Program-made: the position numbers and the translations under genes
From: Neolewinella persica DSM 23188
GTDB taxonomy: Bacteria > Bacteroidota > Bacteroidia > Chitinophagales > Saprospiraceae
Length of the DNA: 64,000 bases
Direction of reading: 5' to 3'
Assembly: GCF_000373105.1 (NCBI RefSeq)
Contig: NZ_KB890432.1
Location: forward strand, 30,801-94,800
Notes under the pieces: generated by a model
What the model saw: only the letters and a program-made list of their open reading frames with translations
What the model was told of the DNA's origin: nothing
Database searches by the model: none
In this document: in pieces, positions 36,775-44,310 of the stretch
How positions within the stretch are numbered: position 1 is the first letter of the stretch
How the letters are laid out: the number at the start of each line of letters is the position of its first letter

Positions 36775-36794
36775 ACCAGACTAAAAGACTACCT

Positions 36795-39419
36795 ATGACT
36801 TCCGCTCAAATTCGCCAGGCCTACCTAGACTTCTTCCGTTCCAAAGACCACAAGATCGTGCCTTCGGCCCCGATCGTGAACAAGGACGATCCCAGCCTGA
36901 TGTTTACCAACGCGGGGATGAACCAGTTCAAGGATTACTTCCTGGGCGATAAAACGCCCGACCGCCGCCGGATTGCCGACACGCAGAAGTGTATGCGCGT
37001 GAGCGGCAAGCACAATGACCTGGAAGACGTGGGCCGCGATGGTACCCACCACACCATGTTTGAGATGTTGGGAAACTGGTCGATCGGTGACTACTTCAAA
37101 GAAGAAGCCATTGCCTGGAGCTGGGAGTTTTTGACCGAAGCCATGGGCCTCGACCCCGAGTGCCTCTACGCCACCGTCTTCGAAGGTGCGCCCGACGAAG
37201 GGGTACCGCGTGATGATGAGGCCGATAAGTACTGGCGCAAAGTCCTGCCCGCCGACCGCATTCTGGAAGGCAACAAAAAAGACAACTTCTGGGAAATGGG
37301 CGACACCGGCCCCTGTGGCCCGTGTACTGAGATTCACTTCGACACCCGTAGCCGGGAAGAACGCGCTAAAGTCTCTGGTCGTGACCTGGTGAACGTTGAC
37401 GACTCCGGCGTCGTCGAGATCTGGAACAACGTATTCATCCAGTTCAACCGCAAAGCAGACGGCAGCCTCGAAAATCTGCCCGAAAAGCACGTCGACACCG
37501 GCATGGGCTTTGAGCGCCTCTGCATGATCATGCAGGGCAAGGAAGCGACTTACGATACCGACGTATTCACCCCACTCCTCCGCGAAATCGAACGCCTTAC
37601 CGGCAAGACCTACGGCGGCTCTTACGCTGACGATGCCAAAGCAGACATGGCCATGCGCGTCATCGTTGACCACCTACGGGCCGTTGCTTTCACCATTGCC
37701 GACGGGCAGCTGCCGGGTTCCGGTGGTGCCGGCTACGTCGTTCGTCGCATCCTGCGCCGGGCCGTCCGCTACGCTTACTCCTTCCTTGACCAAAAGGCAC
37801 CGTTCATCAATAAGCTGATGAAGACGCTGGTGCAGGAAATGGGCGATGCCTTCCCCGAACTGAAACAGCAAGAGCAGCAGATCACCCGGATCATTGAGAG
37901 TGAGGAAAAATCGTTTCTCAATACCCTGGAGAACGGATTAACCCGCTTCGCCAACCTCGACTCCAAAGAAGGCGTCATCGGTGGTCAGGACGTCTTCGAG
38001 CTCTACGATACCTTCGGCTTCCCGATCGACCTCACCCGCCTGCTGGCAAGTGAGCAAGGGCTGACCATTGACGAAGACGGTTTCAACACTGCCCTCGCCG
38101 AACAAAAGGCCCGCAGCCGCAAAGACGCCGCCAAAGAAGTCGGCGACTGGACCGTCCTTTCCGACGAAGACAGCCAGTTCATCGGTTTCGACTACCTCTC
38201 CGACGCCGGCGCGAAAATCACCAAGTTCCGTACCGTGAAGGTGAGGGACAAGCCACAATACCACGTCGTGCTGGACCGCACGCCCTTCTACGGAGAAAGC
38301 GGCGGCCAGGCCGGCGATACCGGTAGCCTCAACGTAGGCGGAGAGACCGTTTTCGTGACCGACACCATCAAGGAAAACGACCTGACGGTACACATCGTCA
38401 ATAAGCTGCCGGAAAATCCGGACGCTGACGTGTTCGCCCAGGTAAAGGAAGCTGAACGCCAGGCCACCAGCCAGAACCATACAGCGGCTCACCTGCTGCA
38501 CGCGGCGCTGCACGAAGTGCTGGGTAAACATGCCATTCAGAAAGGCCAGGATGTCCGCGCTAAGCGCGTCCGTTTCGACTTCAGCCACTTCGATGCCGTT
38601 ACGGCAGAGGAGTTGGTGAAAATTGAGAACCTGGTGAACGAGAAAGTTCGGCAGAACATTCCCCTGATCGAACGTCGGGATGTGCCGATCGCCGAAGCCA
38701 GGACCTCCGGTGCCATGATGCTCTTCGGAGAAAAGTACGGCGATGCCGTACGCATCATCACCTTTGATCCCGACTTCAGTTCGGAACTTTGTGGCGGTAC
38801 GCACGTAAAGCACACCGGCGAGCTTGGCCTGGTTAAGATTACGGGAGAGAGCAGTGTCGCTGCCGGCATCCGTCGGATCGAGGCGGTAACGGCCGAGGGT
38901 GCGCAGGCTTACGTAGATGAGCGCCTTGGAACACTTTCTGAAATCCGCGAATTGCTTAAGGGTTCCAGCAATCCCGTCAAGGCAGTTGCGGCTCTGCAGG
39001 ACGAGAACCGCAGTCTGAAAAAAGAGATTGAAAAGATGCAGGCGGCCCAGGCCGGCGACATAAAAGGTGACCTACAAAAGGCCTTCGAAGTCGTCAATGG
39101 CGTCAACTTCCTGGCGGCCAAAGTGCCGCTGTCGGATGCTGCGGCCATCAAAACCCTGGCCTTCCAGCTGACGGGAGAGCAGGAGAACAGTTTCGTCCTC
39201 CTCGGCTCCGAAAACGATGGCAAGGCACTGCTGACGCTGGCCCTATCCAAGGACCTCGCCGATAAAGGTGAGCTGAATGCCGGAACTATGATTCGTAGCC
39301 TCGCCAAGCACATTAAAGGTGGTGGCGGCGGCCAGCCGTTCTTTGCTACTGCGGGGGGGAAGGATCCTGGGGGGCTGGAGGCTGCTTTGGCTGCTGCTAG
39401 AGTTGAGTTAGTGAAGTAG
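36795..39419 (+). CDS. alaS: Alanyl-tRNA synthetase
   Basis: An 874-aa class II synthetase that charges tRNA-Ala. The N-terminal catalytic core starts TSAQIRQAYLDFFRSKDH and has the DPSLMFTNAGMNQFK segment and the motif around GPCGPCTEIH. The editing domain has the zinc ligands in QNHTAAHLLH and ELCGGTHV. The C-terminal C-Ala domain ends GGGGGQPFFATAGGKDPGG. Length fits the family. The ATG at 36795 matches the family N-terminus; the longer upstream frame crosses the repeat pair and promoter. Leader hairpin and promoter are described separately. Confidence 0.97.
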   Translation: MTSAQIRQAYLDFFRSKDHKIVPSAPIVNKDDPSLMFTNAGMNQFKDYFLGDKTPDRRRIADTQKCMRVSGKHNDLEDVGRDGTHHTMFEMLGNWSIGDYFKEEAIAWSWEFLTEAMGLDPECLYATVFEGAPDEGVPRDDEADKYWRKVLPADRILEGNKKDNFWEMGDTGPCGPCTEIHFDTRSREERAKVSGRDLVNVDDSGVVEIWNNVFIQFNRKADGSLENLPEKHVDTGMGFERLCMIMQGKEATYDTDVFTPLLREIERLTGKTYGGSYADDAKADMAMRVIVDHLRAVAFTIADGQLPGSGGAGYVVRRILRRAVRYAYSFLDQKAPFINKLMKTLVQEMGDAFPELKQQEQQITRIIESEEKSFLNTLENGLTRFANLDSKEGVIGGQDVFELYDTFGFPIDLTRLLASEQGLTIDEDGFNTALAEQKARSRKDAAKEVGDWTVLSDEDSQFIGFDYLSDAGAKITKFRTVKVRDKPQYHVVLDRTPFYGESGGQAGDTGSLNVGGETVFVTDTIKENDLTVHIVNKLPENPDADVFAQVKEAERQATSQNHTAAHLLHAALHEVLGKHAIQKGQDVRAKRVRFDFSHFDAVTAEELVKIENLVNEKVRQNIPLIERRDVPIAEARTSGAMMLFGEKYGDAVRIITFDPDFSSELCGGTHVKHTGELGLVKITGESSVAAGIRRIEAVTAEGAQAYVDERLGTLSEIRELLKGSSNPVKAVAALQDENRSLKKEIEKMQAAQAGDIKGDLQKAFEVVNGVNFLAAKVPLSDAAAIKTLAFQLTGEQENSFVLLGSENDGKALLTLALSKDLADKGELNAGTMIRSLAKHIKGGGGGQPFFATAGGKDPGGLEAALAAARVELVK

Positions 39420-39494
39420 TGAGTCACTGAGTTGCTGTCGCAACTGCCGTTCGCGGCGCTGCGCTTACTCACCTCAGGTGAACGAGCGCAGCGG

Positions 39495-40205
39495 CTATAA
39501 GCTGTACCGGAGACCAAGACCAGTTGACCAGGCCCGATCTTCCAGGTTGATGCCAAAAAGAACCTGAGCGTTCAGCGTAAGGATAAGACGATCACTTATC
39601 GCCCGCTCCAGGCCTGCGGAGACGGGAATGAACATTGCCGATTTTTTCTCCGTCGTGAACCGTTCAATTACGGTTTGCGCCACACGGTCAGCACCGAAGT
39701 CGACGTCCAACTCGTAGCGGTAAAAATGGCTACGGGTGGTATAAGCTACACCGGTGCCGAGGTAAAACTGGTTAGCGGCAACGTTCAGTAGCCGGTAGCG
39801 CACGTTAATTCCTGCGGTCAGTACCTTCATTTCATTATCAGCGGGTGCGGTAAATGTTTGCTCTACGGGATTGACATCACTTACGCCAAAGCGGGTAAAA
39901 TCGTTTTCGTAGAGCGTCCCCTCGCCAAAAAGATAGTGTAGGACAGGGTTGATCTGCCAGCGTTCGCTCAACTGATAATTGAGTCCGAGCGACAGGTAGG
40001 GCAGCAAATCACTTTCGGCTACATTCCCATAGAAGCGGTTGAAATCACGGCCCTCAATGGAGTAAAAGACTTCTTGAAAATCTGAAAAGGTAGTGTAAGA
40101 ACCAGCCCCAGCCTGCACCTCAAGAGAGAATTTGTCACCGTTTTGAGCCGTAATGAAATTTCCGAAGCAAAAGAAAAGAAGAAATAGAACAATTGGCTTA
40201 TGCAT
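39495..40205 (-). CDS. Exported outer-membrane beta-barrel protein, unknown
   Basis: A 236-aa protein with a signal peptide (about 1-20, ending NFITAQ) and a beta-barrel-like mature part: alternating strands such as LGLNYQLSERWQINPVLHYLF and GINVRYRLLNVAANQFYLG, ending with the strand STGLGLRYSL and a C-terminal leucine. This resembles the outer-membrane beta-barrel (porin-like) proteins common in Bacteroidota. Function unknown. It is convergent with alaS, 75 bp apart, and the next gene upstream is nspC. Confidence 0.78.
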   Translation of the reverse strand: MHKPIVLFLLFFCFGNFITAQNGDKFSLEVQAGAGSYTTFSDFQEVFYSIEGRDFNRFYGNVAESDLLPYLSLGLNYQLSERWQINPVLHYLFGEGTLYENDFTRFGVSDVNPVEQTFTAPADNEMKVLTAGINVRYRLLNVAANQFYLGTGVAYTTRSHFYRYELDVDFGADRVAQTVIERFTTEKKSAMFIPVSAGLERAISDRLILTLNAQVLFGINLEDRAWSTGLGLRYSL

Positions 40206-40352
40206 GGCAATGGGTTTTGATGTAATTACAGGTTCTGACTCCCATAATAAGATACTCCCTAAAAGCCTGGCAAAAATTTAGCATAGTTTAACGACGGTCC
40301 GGCATGATTCTAAAGGTTTTTTAAGGGAAATGACCTGTCGGATCTAGGGTAG

Positions 40353-41477
40353 TTACCCCATCCGCCCCTCATAATCCTCGTAAGTAAACGACCGCCGGTG
40401 GGTCACCTCCCCGTGCGCATCAATGATGCAGATATCCGGGTGCGGCACGCCGTTAAACATCGTTGTTTTCACGGTGGTGTAGTGGGCCATGTCCTCGAAG
40501 AGAATAGTATCTCCGGGGCGGACGGGCTGTGGGAAGTAGTATTCCGCCAGGTAATCGCCAGCCAGGCAGCTCATACCGCCGAGACGATAGGCATAGGGGA
40601 ACTCGGGCTTGGCCTCTTTGCTGGCACCACGGATGTCCGGACGGTAAGGCATCTCCAGGGTATCTGGCATGTGGCAGGTGAAGCTGACGTCGAGCATCAG
40701 GGTACGGTAGCCGTAGTTATCGACAATATCCAGTACGTTGCTCTCCAATGTACCCGTTCCCCAGAGGTGGGCGCTGCCGGGCTCCAGGATGACCTCCAGG
40801 TGTGGGTAGCGCTGGCGAAAATCCTGTAGGCTTTTGATCAATAAGTCTGTATCGTAACCATCTTTGGTCATCAGGTGACCACCGCCGAGATTGAGCCATT
40901 CCACTTGCTCCAGATAGTGGCCAAACTGGGCTTTGACGCGCTCGATCAGGGTGGCAGTATTCTCTGCCGTGGATTCGCAAAGGGTGTGAACGTGGATTCC
41001 TTTTAGTCCCTTGGGCGGCTTAGCCGGTAGGTTGGGCAGGGTTTCCCCCAGTCGGCCGTGTGGGTCGGCCGGGTTGTAGAGGTCCGTCTCTACCGGACTG
41101 TACTCGGGGTTGACGCGCAGGCCAACGTTGGTGCCGAGGCGTTCCCAGGTTTCGCGGTGGCGCTCCAGCTCCGTTAGCGTATTAAAGGTGAGGTGGCCGG
41201 ACATCTCAGCAATCTCGGCAAATTCATGCGGTCGATACACCGGCGCATAAACATGAGGCGGTTTTCCGAAATGGTTTTTGATTAGTTTCGCCTCGTTCAG
41301 GCTGCTGGCCGTAGCACCGGTCAGGTACTCCGCAAAAATGGGAAAGGCCGGCCAGTAAGCAAATGCTTTCAGGGCCAGGATGATGGTGACATCAGCAGTA
41401 CTGGCAACGTCGGCGATGCGCTCCAGGTTTTGGCGAACTTTGTCTTCGTAAATGCGGAAGGTTGATCTATTGGTCAT
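40353..41477 (-). CDS. nspC: Carboxynorspermidine decarboxylase
   Basis: A 374-aa PLP-dependent alanine-racemase-fold decarboxylase that converts carboxynorspermidine or carboxyspermidine to the polyamine. The PLP lysine is in LALKAFAYW (Lys37). Other family segments are GATASSLNEAKL, LNLGGGHLMTKDGYD, LEPGSAHLW, CHMPDTLEMPYRP and RLGGMSCLAGDY. The partner carboxynorspermidine dehydrogenase is not in the window. The start codon lies within repeat words (ATGACCAATAG) that continue upstream into the array filling the gap to the LytTR gene. Confidence 0.92.
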   Translation of the reverse strand: MTNRSTFRIYEDKVRQNLERIADVASTADVTIILALKAFAYWPAFPIFAEYLTGATASSLNEAKLIKNHFGKPPHVYAPVYRPHEFAEIAEMSGHLTFNTLTELERHRETWERLGTNVGLRVNPEYSPVETDLYNPADPHGRLGETLPNLPAKPPKGLKGIHVHTLCESTAENTATLIERVKAQFGHYLEQVEWLNLGGGHLMTKDGYDTDLLIKSLQDFRQRYPHLEVILEPGSAHLWGTGTLESNVLDIVDNYGYRTLMLDVSFTCHMPDTLEMPYRPDIRGASKEAKPEFPYAYRLGGMSCLAGDYLAEYYFPQPVRPGDTILFEDMAHYTTVKTTMFNGVPHPDICIIDAHGEVTHRRSFTYEDYEGRMG

Positions 41478-41616
41478 TGGGGCTAATTGGTCGTATTCGA
41501 CTATTGGTCTCTTGGTCTATTGGGGTCAGTTAAGACGGTCATGCAAAGAAACACCCAAACGGGCCAATAGTCCAATAGTCCAATAGTCCAATAGTCCAAA
41601 ATACTAATAGACCAAT
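41478..41616. repeat. Inverted pair of short tandem arrays filling the nspC-LytTR gap
   Basis: Left arm: words such as CTATTGGTCTCTTGGTC (to about 41525). Right arm: four exact CCAATAGT units at 41564-41595 plus related words up to 41616. A ~35-bp centre contains ATGCAAAGAAAC, whose complement TTTCTTTG is a weak -7 box for nspC. The array makes up the complete gap between the nspC start and the LytTR stop. Confidence 0.85.
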
Positions 41617-42372
41617 CTACCTTCCCAGCCATTCCTTAAAACTCTTCACCCGCGGCCGGCTGACGATATTTTCCAGTTCGCCTTTGGGAGAAAGCGCCAA
41701 GACCAGGCGGTGATTGAAGTAAGGCTGTGCCTTCAGAATCCCTTCTACGTGCACGATTTGTGCGCGGTTGATGCGCGACCAGTCCCGGGGGTCGACTTCT
41801 TCCTCGATCCGATCGAGGGTTTCGTCCAGGAGGACGCGCTGACCGGTGGCGGTCAGGGCGAAAGTCAGCCCGTCGGAAGAATAGATTTGGCGAAGGTCGG
41901 CGACCTTTACCGGCAGCCACTCCTGCCCTTTTTGGGCCAAAAATCGTTCGCGGTAGGTGGGCTGTTTTTGGTGAATGAGATGGGCAAGTTGCCCCCAGTC
42001 GGGTTGTAGCGCAGGGCGTTGCAGGTGCTCTAATTTGGAGAGGGCGCGTTCCAGTTCTATCGGATCGATGGGCTTCATCAGGTAATCGATGCTGTTGACG
42101 CGGAAGGCGCGGACGCCGTACTGATCGTAGGCCGTCGTAAAAATGATCGGGCACTCACAGGCTACCTGTTCCCAGATACTGAAACTGAGCCCATCGGCCA
42201 GGTGGATGTCGCTGAAGATTACGTCCGGATGTGGCTTTTCTTTCAGGGCGCGGACGCAGGATGCAATGGAATCGGTAGAGAAAGCAATGTTTAACTGAGG
42301 CCGCACCTCCGCCAGGAGCTTAGTCAACCTGCGGAGGGCTGGTGGTTCATCTTCTATTATCCAGGCAGTCAT
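41617..42372 (-). CDS. LytTR-family response regulator
   Basis: A 251-aa regulator. The receiver domain (about 1-120) has the acidic patch IIEDEPP, the phosphorylation site Asp55 in VIFSDIHL, and Lys in YLMKPIDP. The C-terminal LytTR DNA-binding domain is seen around LRQIYSSDGLTFALTATGQ and WSRINRAQIVHVE. The partner kinase gene lies 138 bp upstream on the same strand. It is separate from the first LytTR pair at 30.8-32.6 kb and differs clearly in sequence. Confidence 0.92.
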   Translation of the reverse strand: MTAWIIEDEPPALRRLTKLLAEVRPQLNIAFSTDSIASCVRALKEKPHPDVIFSDIHLADGLSFSIWEQVACECPIIFTTAYDQYGVRAFRVNSIDYLMKPIDPIELERALSKLEHLQRPALQPDWGQLAHLIHQKQPTYRERFLAQKGQEWLPVKVADLRQIYSSDGLTFALTATGQRVLLDETLDRIEEEVDPRDWSRINRAQIVHVEGILKAQPYFNHRLVLALSPKGELENIVSRPRVKSFKEWLGR

Positions 42373-42510
42373 TCAGATTTGCAATTTTAAGATTCAATAT
42401 TTAGAATTTATCATTTGCCCGGAGGACAGGCTTCCGCACGTACGCAAGGAGCAGAAAACAGGGGTAAGCAAATTTTAAACATTGAACGTTAAATCAAACA
42501 TGTTCAATTG

Positions 42511-43644
42511 CTATGCCGTAGCTGCCCGCCGCACTTGCTTGACCGGGAACACCGGAATACTCACTTCAAACCGTTCGTCGGTTTCGGTGATTATTATGGG
42601 GTCTTCGGTCACCATTTCGTAGCGGGCCTTTAGGTTCTGGTGGCCCCAGCCGGTAGAGTTTAGCTGTTGGCTGGTCCGCAGTTGTAATTCATTGCTAACG
42701 GTGATGCGGTTTCCCGCCAGCACGATGTCGATTCGCAGCGGAAATTCGTGACTTACTACATTGTGCTTGATGGCATTCTCTACCAGTAGCTGTACGGAGA
42801 GTGGTACCACCCGGTAGTTACGAAACTCAGCCGGCAGGATCAGTGCCTGCCCTTCTCCTTCACACTGCACCGGCGTCCCCGCCCCGAAAGTCCAGCAGAC
42901 ACTCAATTTATCTTCAAAGCGCGTTTGCATCAGGAATACATAGTCCTGCAACGCCCGCACCTCTTCCTCCAGCGTGATCAACTCCTTGTGCCGCCACTCG
43001 AGGATGCGCCGGTAAACTGACGACAGCCGTTGGGTAAACAGGGTTGCCTTCCCGGCATCTTCGGGGATAATGTTGACCAAAGTATTAAGGCTGTTAAACA
43101 GAAAGTGGGGATTCATCTGCTGCTTCAGCACCGAGAGTTGTGCTTGCATGTTGTCCTTAGCCAGGCGTTCCTGCACCAGCAGGCTTTCCTTGAATTTCGT
43201 GAAGAAGTAGATTCCCTCATACATCGCCAGTACCATGACCACCAGAGTATAAGCCATCACGATTTTATAAGAAAGTGGCGGATCCGGAATTCCCTGCTCC
43301 GGCAAGACATTCTTTAACACAGGCTCCACCAGTGCCGACATGAGCACCACTATGATCGCCAATACTCCCAGCGTAGCGACGATACGCTGGGCCGTTTGGT
43401 GTTGCTCGGGCAGCCTGCGACGAAAATTTAAAGTCGCGAGCCGGCCAACAACCCAGTATAAGGTCGTGAAGGTTAGAGATATTCCATAACAATTGGCGCT
43501 CTCCCACATGCTGATTCCCGGAGTGGCACCTCCGAAGAGGACGTTGCCAATACCCGCCAATGGAAAAATACCTACCAGCATTACACACAGGTCATCGAAA
43601 CCCAGGTATTTGATGCGTTCGGCCTTGGTGAAGAATAGTTTCAT
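42511..43644 (-). CDS. LytS-type sensor histidine kinase
   Basis: A 377-aa membrane kinase. About four helices lie in the first 170 residues, followed by the His-kinase box (KQQMNPHFLFNSLNTL) and the ATPase segment (VENAIKHNVVSHE, GWGHQNLKARYEM). The ATG at 43644 is chosen because the frame upstream only translates GGTTGCA-type repeats. The start codon is separated from the heptamer array by three bases. The array is one end of the four-helix-bundle cassette, so this kinase must be expressed through repeat DNA or from a promoter beyond it. Confidence 0.9.
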   Translation of the reverse strand: MKLFFTKAERIKYLGFDDLCVMLVGIFPLAGIGNVLFGGATPGISMWESANCYGISLTFTTLYWVVGRLATLNFRRRLPEQHQTAQRIVATLGVLAIIVVLMSALVEPVLKNVLPEQGIPDPPLSYKIVMAYTLVVMVLAMYEGIYFFTKFKESLLVQERLAKDNMQAQLSVLKQQMNPHFLFNSLNTLVNIIPEDAGKATLFTQRLSSVYRRILEWRHKELITLEEEVRALQDYVFLMQTRFEDKLSVCWTFGAGTPVQCEGEGQALILPAEFRNYRVVPLSVQLLVENAIKHNVVSHEFPLRIDIVLAGNRITVSNELQLRTSQQLNSTGWGHQNLKARYEMVTEDPIIITETDERFEVSIPVFPVKQVRRAATA

Positions 43645-43647
43645 ACG

Positions 43648-43738
43648 GGTTGCAAGTTTCAGGTTGCAGGTTGCAGGTTTCAGGTTGCAAGTTGCAAGTT
43701 GCAGGTTGCAGGTTGCAGGTTGCAGGTTGCAGGTTGCA
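43648..43738 (+). repeat. Heptamer array, left end of four-helix-bundle cassette
   Basis: Thirteen 7-bp units of GGTTGCA with variants AGTTGCA, AGTTTCA and GGTTTCA. It starts three bases from the kinase ATG. Its reverse complement occurs on the other side of the gene at 43870. Confidence 0.95.
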
Positions 43739-43869
43739 GCCAATTTTAAACTTAAAAGTTTGTTTTTAAAATAAAAACTATATTTACACAGCGACAGCAC
43801 TTATCAAATCTTTTTTTATAATCTCCTTTCACTCTCTGTCGTGTTCTCATAATATCCAATTTCCAAAAA

Positions 43870-44241
43870 ATGGCACGTTCATATCGTGACCTTGAAGTGT
43901 ACAAAGTCTCCATCGAGTTATTTTACAGAACGCATCAACTTTCATTAAGACTACCAAAGTACGAGCTATTCGAATTAGGAAGCCAACTTAGGAGGTCTTC
44001 TGACAGCATTAATTCAAATATCGTAGAAGGTTACGGTAGAAAAGAATACAAGAAAGACTTTCTCCGGTTCTTATCCATAGCACGTAGCAGTCATGATGAG
44101 ACCGTTAATCATTTGGTGAAGATTTGCAGATTGTATCCTGAGTTCAGCGAGGAGACTGACACGTTGATTGCAGAATATGAAACGCTTGGTAAAAGGCTTT
44201 ATAGCTTCCATCAATACGTCTTGAAAGATTGGCGATCTTGA
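43870..44241 (+). CDS. Four-helix-bundle protein (S23/avd-like)
   Basis: A 123-aa helical protein of the family first seen in 23S rRNA intervening sequences and related to the accessory protein Avd of diversity-generating retroelements. Typical segments are YRDLEVYKVSIELFYRTHQL, FELGSQLRRSSDSINSNIVEGYGR and FLRFLSIARSSHDETVNHL. The protein forms a positively charged pentameric bundle in known relatives; its role when stand-alone is unknown. No rRNA or reverse transcriptase gene is near. The gene sits exactly between inverted heptamer arrays, and its 5' side is AT-rich. Confidence 0.92.
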   Translation: MARSYRDLEVYKVSIELFYRTHQLSLRLPKYELFELGSQLRRSSDSINSNIVEGYGRKEYKKDFLRFLSIARSSHDETVNHLVKICRLYPEFSEETDTLIAEYETLGKRLYSFHQYVLKDWRS

Positions 44242-44248
44242 CTGTCCC

Positions 44249-44310
44249 AACCTGCAACCTGCAACTTGCAACCTGCAACTTGCAACCTGAAACCTGCAAC
44301 CTGCAACCTG
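44249..44310 (-). repeat. Heptamer array, right end of four-helix-bundle cassette
   Basis: Eight complete 7-bp units of AACCTGC with variants AACTTGC and AACCTGA plus a partial unit, ending on the base before the stop codon of the TonB receptor (44311). It is the inverted counterpart of the array at 43648-43738 and shares the same variant units. Confidence 0.95.

Noticed and set aside
36402-36794. Upstream extension of the alaS reading frame
   Set aside because: It crosses the repeat pair, the promoter box and the hairpin; the family N-terminus begins at 36795.
42244-42268. GGCGCGGACGCAGGATGCA in the LytTR gene as a repeat copy
   Set aside because: It has an extra base in the core and encodes a normal receiver-domain helix (CVRALKEK).
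43648-44310. CRISPR-like look of the regularly repeated words
   Set aside because: Units are 7 bp with no unique spacers, and no cas genes are present in the window.
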